Shown here one piece after another: positions 43,268 to 54,801 of a DNA stretch of 64,000 nt. The stretch is from Oidiodendron maius Zn. Lineage: Eukaryota > Ascomycota > Leotiomycetes > Myxotrichaceae. Position 1 is the first letter of the stretch; every line of letters begins with the position of its first letter. Location of the stretch: NCBI GenBank assembly GCA_000827325.1, contig KN832870.1, positions 6,286,032 through 6,350,031 on the forward strand. Direction: 5' to 3'. The translations under genes and the position numbers were made by a program. A model generated the notes under the pieces. The model had not been told where the DNA came from. It was given only the letters and a program-made list of their open reading frames with translations, and did no database searches.

Positions 43268-45814
43268 ATGGCCTTCTTTTCTACATACGCACTTTACAAG
43301 GAGGGTACGCGGGCCGTCGTTAATTGGCTCACCGCAACAGCTGCGAGTTGCGGATATGAGACCCCCCAGCAGAAAAAGAAGAAGAAGAACAAAAATAAAA
43401 ACAAGAATAGGAGGTTGAAGGCAAAGGGTATTATTGCCGACCAGGAAAGCTCGGTCCCTGCTGCTGAGACTGAATCGAAGCCTCAACCTGATGTAGAACC
43501 AGAGAGACCGCTCCAACCCGCACAGGATAATGTGGCCCTAGAGGTCCAATCAGCCAAAGGCCCCCTCAGATACGCCATTACCAGCAAGGAGCTACCCTTA
43601 ATGGCAGCCTTTATTTCGAAGAATTTCCAACAAATCTCAGACTTCGGGGCATTGCCTCTCACGTTGGATGTCCTCGGGGATGTGATCACAAAGCGAAAGC
43701 AATGGGGAGCATTATTTTCCGAGGAAGACCCCTCAACATCAGCCAGTAACAAGAGACACAAACATTTTGTATCTATTCTGGAAGAAATCCAACAGATATT
43801 AAGCGGTGTTATGAATGCATTGAATATTCATCAAGCTCGGTCCCAAACCAAACAAGCCGACGATACTGCAACCATGTCGGTAGCGGAAAAAGCTTTGAAC
43901 AATATCTTCGCTATTTTAGATCTTGAAGATCCTTCCGACGCGCATCAGATCATTCCCGAACCATCCGAGAAATCACAGCCGCTTACAGTCACATCTTACG
44001 AGCTGGAAGATGACGATGACGAGGAGACCTATATCAAAATCCTGTGTTTCTTCCGTGATTTTGAGGATATGCGCAATCATATTCGACAAAGTTGGTTAGA
44101 CTATGCTTCTGGAATTGTGGATCTTGCGGCCGTGGCCGTGGCTACAAATGTTGGCCTCGAAATACTGCAGCGCGCTGAAGCCGAACTTCTGGAAAGCATG
44201 CCGAAACGATACAATATTACAACATATGAACAAATCCAAGGCCTCCTTTATCATGCCATTGCTCAATCCCGTGGCATAGAACCAACTTCACGCGAACAAC
44301 CTGGAGACGTTATTAACATGGATCTAAAGGATATCGCAGATTTCACGTCCCTGCCTGTTTACATCCTATTGTCTTCTTTCCTGCCAGTTCTCGAGGATGG
44401 GTCAGTTCCGGTCATGAAACCAGGCTACTTTGGGGAGATAGATCGGTCCGGAAGACCACTATCCTGGCGAGAGACATTTAATCAGCACAAAATAGCCCTT
44501 CTTGATCTATTGCCGGATTTCTGTATTGTCAGCAAACTTGGTCCGCCACTTCCTGTAATGGATGAGCTCACACGTGGTCTCATAGTGATGGTGGAGACGC
44601 GCAAAATTCCTATCTGGTTGGTGCTGGGCAGTCAACTTTACCTTGACATCAACGATGCCATGATCCAGCACCCCATGGGGGAAATTGATATGGCCCTCAA
44701 AGAACTGCAGAGAGTGGGTCAGCATACTTCTCAGACCCTCCAGTCATACATCAAGTTCTCGGCAAAGATGTCCATCGATACATGGCCCAAACAGAATGAT
44801 CAAGTACTACAAAGCATCAAATCTGAAGTAGACGCATGGATCAACAAAGACGCTTACTTCCCCGTGAAGAAACGACGATTTCAGGCGGCCAAACTTGATG
44901 TTTCTACAATACCACCATACAGCCTCTTTTCTAGACAGCCACTCCTCTGTGGAATTCTGTTATTCCGACTAAATATGCTGCTGCAAGATACTGGTATTAC
45001 TTTGGTTAATGCTTGGGGCTCACTGCCCACTGTCCTACACCTCTACAACGCCGTCAAGCATGAGTCGCCCAATCAAGAGTTTCCGGTATGGGGAGATCTC
45101 GAGGCCGTCATTAACATCCACGGCAAGGATCGTATTTTCATAGGGGATTATCCTTGCGATCCAGAGCACTACTTTAAACGCTTTTGCCTTGTTATGGGAT
45201 GGAGTGCCTCCATGCTCGCATCCAATCGCCGGGAGGGAAGGAACACGATACAATCACAAACTCCGGCTTCAAAAAGAGGGCCGCGAGAAATGACTGCCAC
45301 GTCCGCTGTCACAAATATCTTTAAGCCTCAATACTGTGATAATAAGGCGAACTCCGACGTTACGTTCCACCGTATCCAGGAACTCCTCCGCGAGCCCTCC
45401 ACGACGCAAAAGCGTGCTTCACCTTTCTTGGCCGTGCCTTTTATCTCGTCTCTCCAAGAGAAGGTACAAAGTGAGATCTTAGCGCTCAATATTGACTACA
45501 TCGCCCTCCATATACGCTGTTTTGACCTCCTGCGTAATATCCACACCACGCTCCACTCGGATTTTGTGCAGTTCGGTCCGAATTATATCGAAAAGGAGAG
45601 CGAATTGCCGTTCTTAGTTGGATACCTATTCATGATTTCTACTGGGACTGCTAAGGCTGCGGATCATTTGAAGATTGGCGGGAATAAGGTTGAAGTAAGG
45701 AGCAAGATTTTATTGAAAGCTGCCGACATAGTAGAGACATTGATACGGAAAGAGGGCAATATCGAGATAAAAAGAGTTGAGGAATATTGTCGTGGGTATG
45801 ATTGGCTGAATTAG
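43268..45814 (+). CDS. DUF6604-domain protein of unknown function
   Basis: A single exon; the ATG at 43268 gives 848 residues and is preferred because MAFFSTYALYKEGTRAVVNW is the typical start of this fungal domain. A basic run (QKKKKKNKNKNKNRRLK, about residues 36-52) follows, which may be a nuclear localisation signal or a flexible linker, then an acidic, Glu/Pro-rich stretch. The rest is helical and carries no enzyme motif that I recognise. DUF6604 proteins are widespread in filamentous fungi and uncharacterised. The frame is also open upstream to 43100, into the MITE-proximal DNA, but that part is not conserved-looking. Confidence 0.8.
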   Translation: MAFFSTYALYKEGTRAVVNWLTATAASCGYETPQQKKKKKNKNKNKNRRLKAKGIIADQESSVPAAETESKPQPDVEPERPLQPAQDNVALEVQSAKGPLRYAITSKELPLMAAFISKNFQQISDFGALPLTLDVLGDVITKRKQWGALFSEEDPSTSASNKRHKHFVSILEEIQQILSGVMNALNIHQARSQTKQADDTATMSVAEKALNNIFAILDLEDPSDAHQIIPEPSEKSQPLTVTSYELEDDDDEETYIKILCFFRDFEDMRNHIRQSWLDYASGIVDLAAVAVATNVGLEILQRAEAELLESMPKRYNITTYEQIQGLLYHAIAQSRGIEPTSREQPGDVINMDLKDIADFTSLPVYILLSSFLPVLEDGSVPVMKPGYFGEIDRSGRPLSWRETFNQHKIALLDLLPDFCIVSKLGPPLPVMDELTRGLIVMVETRKIPIWLVLGSQLYLDINDAMIQHPMGEIDMALKELQRVGQHTSQTLQSYIKFSAKMSIDTWPKQNDQVLQSIKSEVDAWINKDAYFPVKKRRFQAAKLDVSTIPPYSLFSRQPLLCGILLFRLNMLLQDTGITLVNAWGSLPTVLHLYNAVKHESPNQEFPVWGDLEAVINIHGKDRIFIGDYPCDPEHYFKRFCLVMGWSASMLASNRREGRNTIQSQTPASKRGPREMTATSAVTNIFKPQYCDNKANSDVTFHRIQELLREPSTTQKRASPFLAVPFISSLQEKVQSEILALNIDYIALHIRCFDLLRNIHTTLHSDFVQFGPNYIEKESELPFLVGYLFMISTGTAKAADHLKIGGNKVEVRSKILLKAADIVETLIRKEGNIEIKRVEEYCRGYDWLN

Positions 45815-46227
45815 ATAGGTGAAGTTTGTTGTGAAGAAACTAGTGCATGTTCAAGGGCAATTCCAACTTTTGGTAAATTGATTGATTACAAGTGAGAAAA
45901 GGGTTATACCGCTTGAGCGTGACGAAAACTGATGTTGTGTGCTGAGCGCTAACCCGAGCTGGCGGCCTTCGCGCGAGAAGTCCCTATTGAGCTTAGCGCC
46001 TCCGACAATCACCAGGTCCAAACCACCTGCTTCCCTAAAATTTCGTGCGAGAGGTCCAAAACAGATTAAAGGGGTTTGAATCATGATTACGAATTATCTC
46101 TGACGCCTTCATATATTATGGTGAGCAATTCCCTTCCCTTATGCTTTTCTCACGGTTTCGATTTTCTCTCTTTCGTGTTATCGTTTTGACTCTCTATCAT
46201 ATACTTCCTCTCTCATCATATCCCCAA
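45815..46227. other. Intergenic DNA
   Basis: Non-coding as far as can be seen; the last 100 bases are pyrimidine-rich and are probably the promoter/5' UTR of the next gene. Confidence 0.4.
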
Positions 46228-47848
46228 ATGGCAGGCCTGGAAGAAGGTAATAGTCAAAGTTCTCCATGTCCTTCACCGGCTCTATTACCAGACATTTCCG
46301 CTCTTGGGACGGCATCCGTGGATAAGAAAACGAAGAACCCAAATGAGATAAATTGGGCGGGCGAAAATGATCAGCTCAACCCAAGAAACTGGCCGGTGGG
46401 CAAGAAATGGCTTAATCTGAGCGTTATCTCAGTAATGACTCTTTCGACGTACGATCTTGAATCTCCTCCCTCTTTTAGCGAAGACCAAACTAAGCAGCTA
46501 TGACCACAGCCCTCTGGCATCCTCCATGTTTGCTCCCGGGGCGCCTCAGGCAATGCGTGAATTTCATTCCGATAACTCGAATCTCGAAACATTTGTCGTG
46601 TCGATATTCGTTCTTGGATTTGCCTTCGGGCCACTCTTGGTTGCTCCTCTGTCGGAAATCTACGGCCGCCGACCCATATATGTACTTTCGAACCTTCTCT
46701 TCTGTATCTTCACTATGGCATGCGCGCTAAGTAAGTCTCTTGGAATGCTCATTGCATTCCGCTTCCTTGCTGGCTGCGCTGGCTCAACGCCCGTCACCCT
46801 TGGTGGTGCAACGATCGGAGACACATTCCCCAAAGACAAGCGAGGTGCGGCGATGGCTTTGTGGGGGATGGGTCCGCTGCTTGGTCCTATCATCGGACCT
46901 ATTATTGGGGGTTATTTATCTCAGGCGAAGGGATGGAGGTGGGTGTTCTGGCTTCAGCTTATCGCGTCTGGAGCAACCTTCGTTCTTGGCCTCCTTTTAT
47001 TAAAGGAATCATACTCTGTTGTTATTCTCGAGGGAAAGGCAGAGCTAATGAGGAAGGAAACGGGCAATCAAGATCTCGTGTCGGCACTCCACCATGGGTT
47101 AACTAGAAAGAGTCACTTCACCCATGCCATCGTTCGCCCGACGAAGATGCTCCTCCTCTCCCCAATCGTTATGCTCCTCTCAATCTACACCGCCTTCCTA
47201 TTTGGTTACCTTTATCTTTTCATTACCACGTTCCCACGGGTATTCACCGGGAAATACCATTTCAGCGTCAATTCTTCAGGTCTTGCCTACATTGGACTTG
47301 GAGTCGGCTGTTTCTTTGGGTTGATTATGGCAGGCAAGGGAAGCGATGTTGTGTACAAGAAGTTGGAGGAGAAGAACGGTGGAGAAGGCAAATCCGAGTT
47401 TAGACTCCCATTGCTCGTAATCAGTGCCCCTCTAGTGGCAATCGCATTTTTCTGGTATGGGTGGTCCGTTGAAGCTAAAGTCCACTGGATCATTCCCATT
47501 CTGGGATCAGCATTGTTCGGAATGGGAATGATGCCTGGATTTGTAAGACCCCATCCACCCATTTACTAGCTCAGGACTCGAACTAATCTCACTGCCCAGA
47601 TATGTATAAATATGTATCTAGTTCACAGTTTTGGAGTTCACTCAGCATCTGCTATCGCTGCGAGCAAAGTCCTTCAATCGATTGGCGGTGCATTACTCCC
47701 TCTAGTTGCGGAGCCTATGTACGATCGCCTAGGTCTCGGCTGGGGAAACTCCGTGTTGGCATTCATCGCTCTAGCTTTCGTGCCAGTTCCCTGGATTCTC
47801 TTCCGGTACGGAGGGCTATTGAGAGCTAGGGAGAGGGCTAGGTTTTGA
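46228..47848 (+). CDS. MFS transporter, DHA1 (drug:H+ antiporter) type
   Basis: Three exons, 46228-46448, 46510-47542 and 47600-47848, with introns of 61 and 57 bp, give 500 residues. A soluble N-terminus is followed by NPRNWPVGKKWLNL, the usual entry to helix 1 of this family. The motif between helices 2 and 3 is APLSEIYGRRPIY, the helix-5 antiporter motif is LWGMGPLLGPIIGPIIGG, and there are twelve hydrophobic segments in total. These proteins export drugs or secondary metabolites across the plasma membrane, or take up nutrients; the substrate is not predictable. An upstream in-frame ATG at 46141 would add 29 residues and is less likely. A Zn2Cys6 regulator starts 486 bp downstream on the same strand. 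Confidence 0.88.
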
Positions 47849-48333
47849 AATTCCCCCCTGCAAAGACGCTGCGACACAGAAGATCTCGAGTACATAGATA
47901 GCAGTGTAAATTCTCCTCTCTTAATAAAATAAACGGTGAATTTTAGTAAGTTGATAACGAGGGTGCCTGTAGGCAATTCATGTGAAGTATGAAGCCAAAA
48001 GCTAGGAAGACGTATAATTAATTGTCATGCCTTGTGAGGCTAATTAGGTGGCACGCGAGAATCGTGTATTTCCAGGTATAAATGCTCTATTCTTCTAAAG
48101 GTGATGGTTGAAGCTTATTGGTATTGTTAGTTGTTAATACTATAGAAGTCAATGTTCGATGATTTTGGTATAAAGTACGTTCAGTGGGGCGGTACTTATG
48201 TCAGCCACCGCTGGAGATCTGCTCGTAGCCGAACCAAGAATACGGGCTATGTTTTCACCAGGACCATCAACAATCACTTATAGACCCGTTGATATCAAAC
48301 CCAAAAAGCGTCGAAATTGACCAGATCTTAGAA
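47849..48333. other. Intergenic DNA between transporter and regulator
   Basis: No gene recognised. The region probably contains the terminator of the transporter and the promoter of the regulator. Confidence 0.4.
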
Positions 48334-50467
48334 ATGAATATTCTAGGAGCACCCCGGTCACCATTGTCATCTTCTGACAGGATACGACGTCAGCGCCTCA
48401 GGACAGTTTGCACGCCTTGTCGAAATCGAAGGGTGTGTATGGTCCAAGCTACTTTGGGAACACTATGCTAATAGTGATCCAAGGTTAAATGTGACCGAGT
48501 GAGACCGAAATGTTCCCTATGCCGCAAGGGAGCCAGAGACTGCCAGTATATTGAGGATGGGCCACTGCATGTCAGGTTTGTGAACGAGCAAGGGCTTCCG
48601 GCCGCGGGATCTGAAAGCGGCGAGCACCCAACACCGGGTACTTGGCAGTCTGTTATAGACCATCAAGCCAAGACCGTGAAGCAGTCAAGTTTCGCAAAAG
48701 ACGAGGCCCTTTTTTGGGCCGTCGCTGAATCACAAGAGGTACGCGCGGCATGCCAATAAGTGATTTACAGTACCTGGTTTCCTGACCCCAACTAGCCGTC
48801 TAGAGGACCAGATCCTCGCATCCCAAAGCCACATGGAATACCGATAAGTGCTTTAGGGGCGAACTTCCTCTCTTCCCTTACGTCTAAGCTTCCGTCCCAG
48901 GATAGATGCCAACCACTTTTCGAGAGTTTTCTGCAGGGAATACACCCAATCGTTCCAGTATGTCACCTACCAGACTTGAATCAAGAGTATTTAGGTTTTT
49001 GGGCCAATATGTCCCCGATGTATTCAGTCGAGACTGTGGTCCTCGTGCTAGCAATTCTTTACACTGGCGCGTGCAATTCACTCCCTTCAGATCTCTCGAT
49101 CTCCTTTGCCCTCGTCGGTCTCTACGAAGAGATTTTCACTAAGCTTGACCTTGCTTCGCATCCTGTTAGAGATACGAGCGCATCAATTCAACTACTCCAA
49201 GGATACATCATTATGAATACTTTCAGGGCAAGTCAGCTTTCGCCTTTCTGTGCGTATGGCTTCCTCCCACAAGCCATTCGATTCGCGCAATCACTCCGAC
49301 TCCACATTGATCTGAAGAACGGTGGCTCGATCGATCAAGAGATAAGAAGAAGTATCTGGTGGCACCTTGTGTTTCTTGACATAGAGTCTACCATTGCTAA
49401 TGGGCTACCGCCTATCATCCATCGCGGGGGATTCACGACTCAACTTCCGTCACTCCTCCACGACCGTGTAAACTCTTCAATTGGGACATCGCCACCATCG
49501 TCACCAGGACCATATAATTTATCGGTGATGAGTATAGTCGTCCACGGGCATTATCAATTGGCCAGTCGAATGCAAGCTTGGTTAGGGAGTCTACCAACCC
49601 AAGACGAAGTTCTACAGTTTAAGATTCTGGTCGAAAATCTTGTAGACTTGGTGCCTAGGGACCTGACTGCTGAACATTCCTGGGCAAGGACTTACTTAAA
49701 AATGCAGATTCACCGTGCATATTGTATGCTGGGGCTACGATTTTGGCAGTTGGAGCAATACAAACAGACGGGATGTCAGAGCGAGGTTGTCAAGTGAGCG
49801 CGTTATTCTCTATTCACCCAAACCATGAACTGATTCTCTCAACAGAACAGCACGCTCCTTCTTAAATGCCTACCTTGCCCTCTCCACTCTTCCTTCTAGC
49901 CCTCAATTTTCATGGTTAATTCCCGGCCTCATTCAACCCCTTCAAGCCCTAATCATTCTTCTCTTGCATATCAGCACCTGTCATAACATTATTGAGGAAG
50001 AAGTACTCAGCCGATCACTCATTGATAAAATTATCCGCTTGCGGGTAAATAGGATCCTGGGCAGGATCTTAGTTCCGGATAAATTTAGGATTGGAGTGAA
50101 TTATCATCGACAGAGAAGCAATCCCAGGTATTTGATATTGGTAGAGCTGAGGAGGAGGGTCTGGGAAAAGGTGGGTTGGGAAAATGATGGAAAGGGGATT
50201 GACCCATGGGGTGGGTGGATAATGGATGGGGAGGTGGTCGTCGGCGGCACAGGGGAGGATGAGGAGATGAAGGTTGATGTAAGAAAGAATGGAGGGCTCA
50301 ATGAAAGGCCAACTGACCTGGCTATCATCAACGGATGGTCAAATGAGTGGGTAATAGATAGGAGTACTGGATCTGAAGCCCTTGATAGCATCCTCGCCGG
50401 CGATCCGATGGACTTGTTTCAGTGGAATGAGTGGGAGTCTCTTGCTTCGGAGTTCTTCCCTATATGA
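48334..50467 (+). CDS. Zn2Cys6 transcription factor
   Basis: Four exons, 48334-48432, 48484-48738, 48796-49793 and 49846-50467, separated by introns of 51, 57 and 52 bp, give about 657 residues. The zinc cluster, CTPCRNRR joined across intron 1 to VKCDRVRPKC, then SLCRKGARDC, fits CX2CX6CX6CX2CX6C only after splicing. A fungal regulatory middle domain follows (residues about 150-400, with LFESFLQGIHPIVPV and SIWWHLVFLDIES). The C-terminal part is rich in Gly and Glu and diverged. The start ATG at 48334 is the first in frame. Regulators of this class often control an adjacent transporter, here the DHA1-type gene upstream, but that is inference. Confidence 0.85.
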
Positions 50468-50480
50468 TAGTTACAGGTAC

Positions 50481-51092
50481 TCAAGACATAGACAGCGTCA
50501 ACCTAGGCAGTCGTGCAGGGGTTTTCCACCAAGCAGGAGCCATGATGCGGCTACATTCTTGGAGATCCAAGTCTATTTTCAGTGTAGCCGAAAAAGAAAT
50601 GTCGCTTTGTTGTTGATTTTGATCAATGCTATACCCAGCAATTATGGCGAGCCTTAATAGGAACTGAACTTTCGACGGTATGATTAAACCTTGACCGTGG
50701 TCGTTCTGAATCTTGTAGGGAAACGAGGAGACGGCGTACGGAAGTCCAAGGAAGAGTGATAAATTTCTATCGAATTGCCACAAGTGGATCCACAGATATT
50801 TTATTCTATCGTACAACTAGATCTCAGGAGAACACCGATGAGCCTCCGAAAACAATAGAACGAAGGTCACAGCTCGACGGAGGGTCAGCCAGCCTTTTCG
50901 AAGATTTCCAAAGTTAATATAATACCGTACTCCCGCCAATAAGCATTCCAAACCATCTAAAGTGCGTACTATTCCCTCGTCCGGTGCTAGGATTGCTTCT
51001 GTACACCCATATATTATGGAAATTTTTAAATATGCCCAGTCTTTAGGGTCCAATATTATGCTCCTTGCTATAGAAGAAAACTTTGCATTCAT
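50481..51092 (-). pseudogene. Relic of a fungal Zn2Cys6-type regulator (middle domain)
   Basis: The minus-strand frame contains DGLECLLAGVRYYINFGNLR, then KGWLTLRRAVTFV, an in-frame TAG at 50817-50819, and then LSLFLGLPYAVSSFPY followed by LLRLAIIAGYSIDQNQQ. This is the order of the fungal-specific transcription factor middle domain. The DNA-binding N-terminus is absent and the stop interrupts the domain, so it is a fragment. It shares the strand with the NRPS-like scrap just upstream. Confidence 0.65.
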
Positions 51093-51118
51093 AGCTGTGA
51101 AGCAATTTCACATAGGCT

Positions 51119-51508
51119 TCAAAGCTGTTTCGTGGAGATGGAGCGAAAAGCTGCGAACATTTTAAGCAAATCGCTCCACAGCAAAGGGGATGGATTCCCT
51201 ACCTTCCACCCTGTCTTCAATGCCGCTAGGATTAAAATGAGGTACCACGAGTCTTGAGGGCCTATGTAGGCCAGAGTCTGATAGCTCCTGCCCCGCCCAA
51301 CATGTCGCTCCATCCAGCGTGCGGCATAATCGATGGCCTGTTCGAACTGAAGCAAAGTGATGTCCCGGAAACCATCCTCGGGATTGTTCAAGATTGGGAG
51401 CGATACGCAAACCCGACCTGGGTCCTGAGCTGCCGTTTGATGTATATAGTGTAAAAGTAGGCGCGGTTCGAGGTCGTCGCCATCATTCATGCGTGGCGTA
51501 TCTGACAT
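51119..51508 (-). pseudogene. N-terminal fragment of an NRPS-like (adenylation) enzyme
   Basis: From the ATG at 51506-51508 the frame reads LLLHYIHQTAAQDPGRVCVS, then DGFRDITLLQFEQAIDYAAR, then TLAYIGPQDSWYLILILAAL before diverging and stopping at 51119. This is the beginning of the AMP-binding domain of fungal NRPS-like reductases, which are normally about 1000 residues or more. Only about 110 residues remain and the ATP-binding motifs are missing. It is a dead remnant, probably of a secondary-metabolism gene. Confidence 0.7.
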
Positions 51509-52271
51509 GGTATAAAATCTTTTGACGGCAAGTTCTTGCACTCAGTCTTTTAACGGGGGCGGGGGGGTTCTTGTACTTATAGCTGAGCTATATAGAAGCA
51601 TAAGCAGCCTAGGATGCTTGTACTATTTCTCTTTCTATGCATCATCCATCCAGAAAATTGCTGCAGCATCCTATCGTAATCTTTCTGCCGTCGCTCTGCT
51701 CTCTTACTTCCTTTGAAATTCCATGCAGATCAGCTTGTGTAAGGATTTAGTATTATTTTACCTTTGAACATACATTCTCCCGTCATACACTAGCTTTCCC
51801 GTAGACTGAATCAAAAATTTTGCCCGCAGCCCAGAGTACTATGAAGGGGCGGACGAAGGAGTGGACAAAGGGCGGATGAAAGGGGAGACCAAGACATGTA
51901 TTATTACTATAGTAGGCTGTTACAGGGGCGTTATTATATTTGCACTGCTCTATTACTAAAATATTTATGTTATTATATATTAACTACCTCTCAACCGTAT
52001 AGACTATAATATACTTAAAGATTAACCTTTTTAACTAAGGCAAAATAAATAATTAGTATTAATGATGGCCTAGCACAATCGCTTAAGGAGAATAGGGGAG
52101 CTAAGTTCATAAGGAAGGATTTAAAGGCATATTCAACTATAAACTATACTGGTTTTGACAGTTTGTAGAACATTATATTCAAAGAGATTCACTCTACGTC
52201 ACCTGCCTTACTGCGCGGCTGTTGCGTTTACCATTCTCTCTGTCCCTTAATTTTATCCCAGAAGAGTGTCC
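51509..52271. other. Intergenic DNA
   Basis: No gene is recognised. Positions about 51890-52200 are AT-rich with many TA steps and may be an old repeat. Confidence 0.4.
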
Positions 52272-53735
52272 TTACACATATGACGGTGGTGGTACAGGAT
52301 TACTCTTCAAATCGCCTGTCGGAGCACTATTCTCCTCTAAGTCTGGCGCATTCAGATCCGTAACACCGCTGAAATTCCGCCTCTCACCACCCAGCGACTC
52401 AGGGTCATTTGCTATTGCATCTGCATAATTGGGCAGCACATCCATCCCACCATCAACTGCATCGCCCAACTGCAAACAAGGGGTGTCGTATGCTGGCGCC
52501 ATGGCGGTAACAAGAGCTGCTGGGGGCGAGATACCGGAGGATACGTCGACTTGAAAACAGAGGGGAATAATTGTTTGTAGCTTTTGGATTTCTTGTCGGC
52601 GTAAAGTTTCCCAATGATGAAGTGATGAAGTTCATACCTGTGTATTCCCGGGCGTTCCGTATCCTAGCCCAATCCTCACATCTAGATCATACTTTCTGGT
52701 CAAATTACAGATATGAAATGAGGGTGCTACCGTGTTAGGCAGAGGAATATGATCCCATAGCGCTGTGTCCACCACTATCTCAGTGCCTGACGTGTCACTC
52801 GGACTCCCGATCGGCATCACCAGCCTATTGGTGCTCATCACGTTCCAAACATGAGGTTCTAACCGCACAACATCACCCGCTCTCACCTCCGTAGATCCAA
52901 TCAAATAGAGCTGCAACAACATGAGGTACAATTGTTCTGAACCCTCGCTCAATTTCCTCACAATGATTCGTAGCGGGACGGGCTCATTACATGTCAAAAC
53001 TGCTGGGCTAGGCAAACGAGCATCAACCTCGCCTCTCGGTACTAGTTTAAATGTTTGAGGGTAAGCAGAGTTTGGCTGGAAAGAATATGGTCTGCGTGCA
53101 TATACCTCGTTCGCAGATGGCGGAGGTCTCGGTAGCTCAATAGGCATGAATCTGAAGCCTACTACCCACCTCCTGTTAGCTTTGAAGAGTGACGGTCGTT
53201 GGACTGTGACTTTCGCATAATATCTGATCTCTGCTTCTCCAGGGAATCCGGTAAGAGAGGGAGGCAGGGGTTGTTTAACATGGGTGTATTGCAACTGTTG
53301 CCGTCCCTTTCCAAGTCCGCCAAGTTTCATCCCAGGAACAAGTTGCTGAGATTGCGAATCCAAACAGCCGCTATAAACCGGTATCTTGAATCGAAAAGGG
53401 TATTCATGCTGGCCAGCTCGTAATGTATACACCGACCCCGCCGTTGCTCCCAAGCCAGGATTTTGGGTGGGGAACACCTGACTAACTTTGTATAAAACTT
53501 TGTGATTCTCTCTAGACACGCCTTGCCGCTGGTCTTTTTCGGTCATTAGTGATGGGTCCCAATGCTGAAAAGCCCCTGGGGGACGTTCGAGGGCTGTTTT
53601 GCTCTCTCCCTCTAGTTTGACTAGTATGGCGGATATATTCTCGTCGCTACTGAGACTTAACGTAATGCGCCCGCTGATGGTATCGAGATTTGAGTAGAAA
53701 GGAGGGGCATTGTCGATGTAAATTCGGACGGACAT
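52272..53735 (-). CDS. Arrestin-like protein, probable ART-type trafficking adaptor
   Basis: Two exons, 53735-52638 and 52580-52272, join in phase 0 across a 57-bp intron (GTATGA donor), giving about 468 residues. The start at 53735 is chosen because MSVRIYIDNAPPFYSNLDTI is the usual beginning of fungal arrestin-N proteins; the frame is open further upstream without support. The arrestin N domain (SGRITLSLSSDENISAIL, later LRAGQHEYPFRFKIP) and the C domain (VLTCNEPVPLRI) follow, and the tail after the splice contains LPNY and PPPSY. A PPxY-type motif recruits the WW domains of Nedd4/Rsp5-type ubiquitin ligases. Such proteins direct ubiquitination and endocytosis of plasma-membrane transporters; the cargo is unknown. 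Confidence 0.87.
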
Positions 53736-54801
53736 ATTGACAGAAGGCAAAGAGCACTGTTTGACATGCTTGGGTTGGTTGTCAGAACGGCTGGAATGGT
53801 CTAGGTATTGTAGTTGCCTACATTCCGACCCCCTGCCGTCCACCCGCCTGTGTGGTCTCATGACTACAGGTACCAATTCTGGGGGTGAAGTTTGCATCAC
53901 GTGTTTGAACAGCTTCTGATCGATCTGTGAAAACGCGTACGCATGTGGCTGCGCGATCTGTGGCTGGGCGCCCGACAACTCCTGAACAGAGAGAACTGTG
54001 GTGAAAGGCCATCTCTTCTCCTGATCTGTTGACCGCGGATGAAAGACAAGAAATTCTCAATAAACAAGACGTCGCGATCAAGATCACAAACATCTTCAAG
54101 GTTAGTGGCCTTACACTAGAAGAGTTTAAACCGGGGTTTCGTTTGTTGACTCTATAGGACGCGCATACCACATGCCGTTCGTAGTATACCGAGGCATACT
54201 TCTAGAACCATGGCCAAGTTAGATAAAGAGAGGCGGTGATATAGTCAAGTTGGTGAAGACGAAAACACTGTAGAATAGTAGTTAATACTGTATCTAGTTA
54301 AATATGCTGTCCATTAAGGACTGCAGCAAGCTGGGTATATTCAGTCGACTAATGGTCCCAATTTTTCTTATTCGCGTGTGGTCATCTGGGAAGCACTGGG
54401 AGTGTTTCTTTAGCAGTGAGCACCTCTGCATGTCCTTACACCCACTTCATTGTATGGCAAAGCTGTCTTCCTTCCGTAGTTTTGCTAGACTTTGCGCCTT
54501 TCAATACTTTTTCGCCAAACTCGTGGCCCAGGTTTTAGGTTGATTGTGATATCTGCTGGTAATCGTCTGCGTGCAAGATTAGACCCGTCCAAATATTCAT
54601 GAAGGATCTAATGATAGGGAATTACTGCTCCAGAATCTAAAGTTAGTGTACCTCATTTGTTCATAATCGCTGAGAAAGTCGCTCATTTGTTGTACGAAAC
54701 CTTATAGCTGGAATAGAGCGAAATTTTGCAAAAGGTACATTACGTTTTAAATCTCCTTTATTCTTGGGATATGAAACGTTCCTAATGCAGCTAGATCTAA
54801 C
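53736..54801. other. Intergenic DNA
   Basis: Contains the upstream region of the arrestin gene, where an in-frame extension lacks an ATG, and short plus-strand frames such as 54304-54543 with no domain. Nothing else recognised. Confidence 0.4.

Noticed and set aside
48190-48215. Short ggcggtacttatgtcagcc stretch resembling the MITE ends
   Set aside because: Too short and lacking a paired inverted end; similarity to the MITE at 42369 may be chance.
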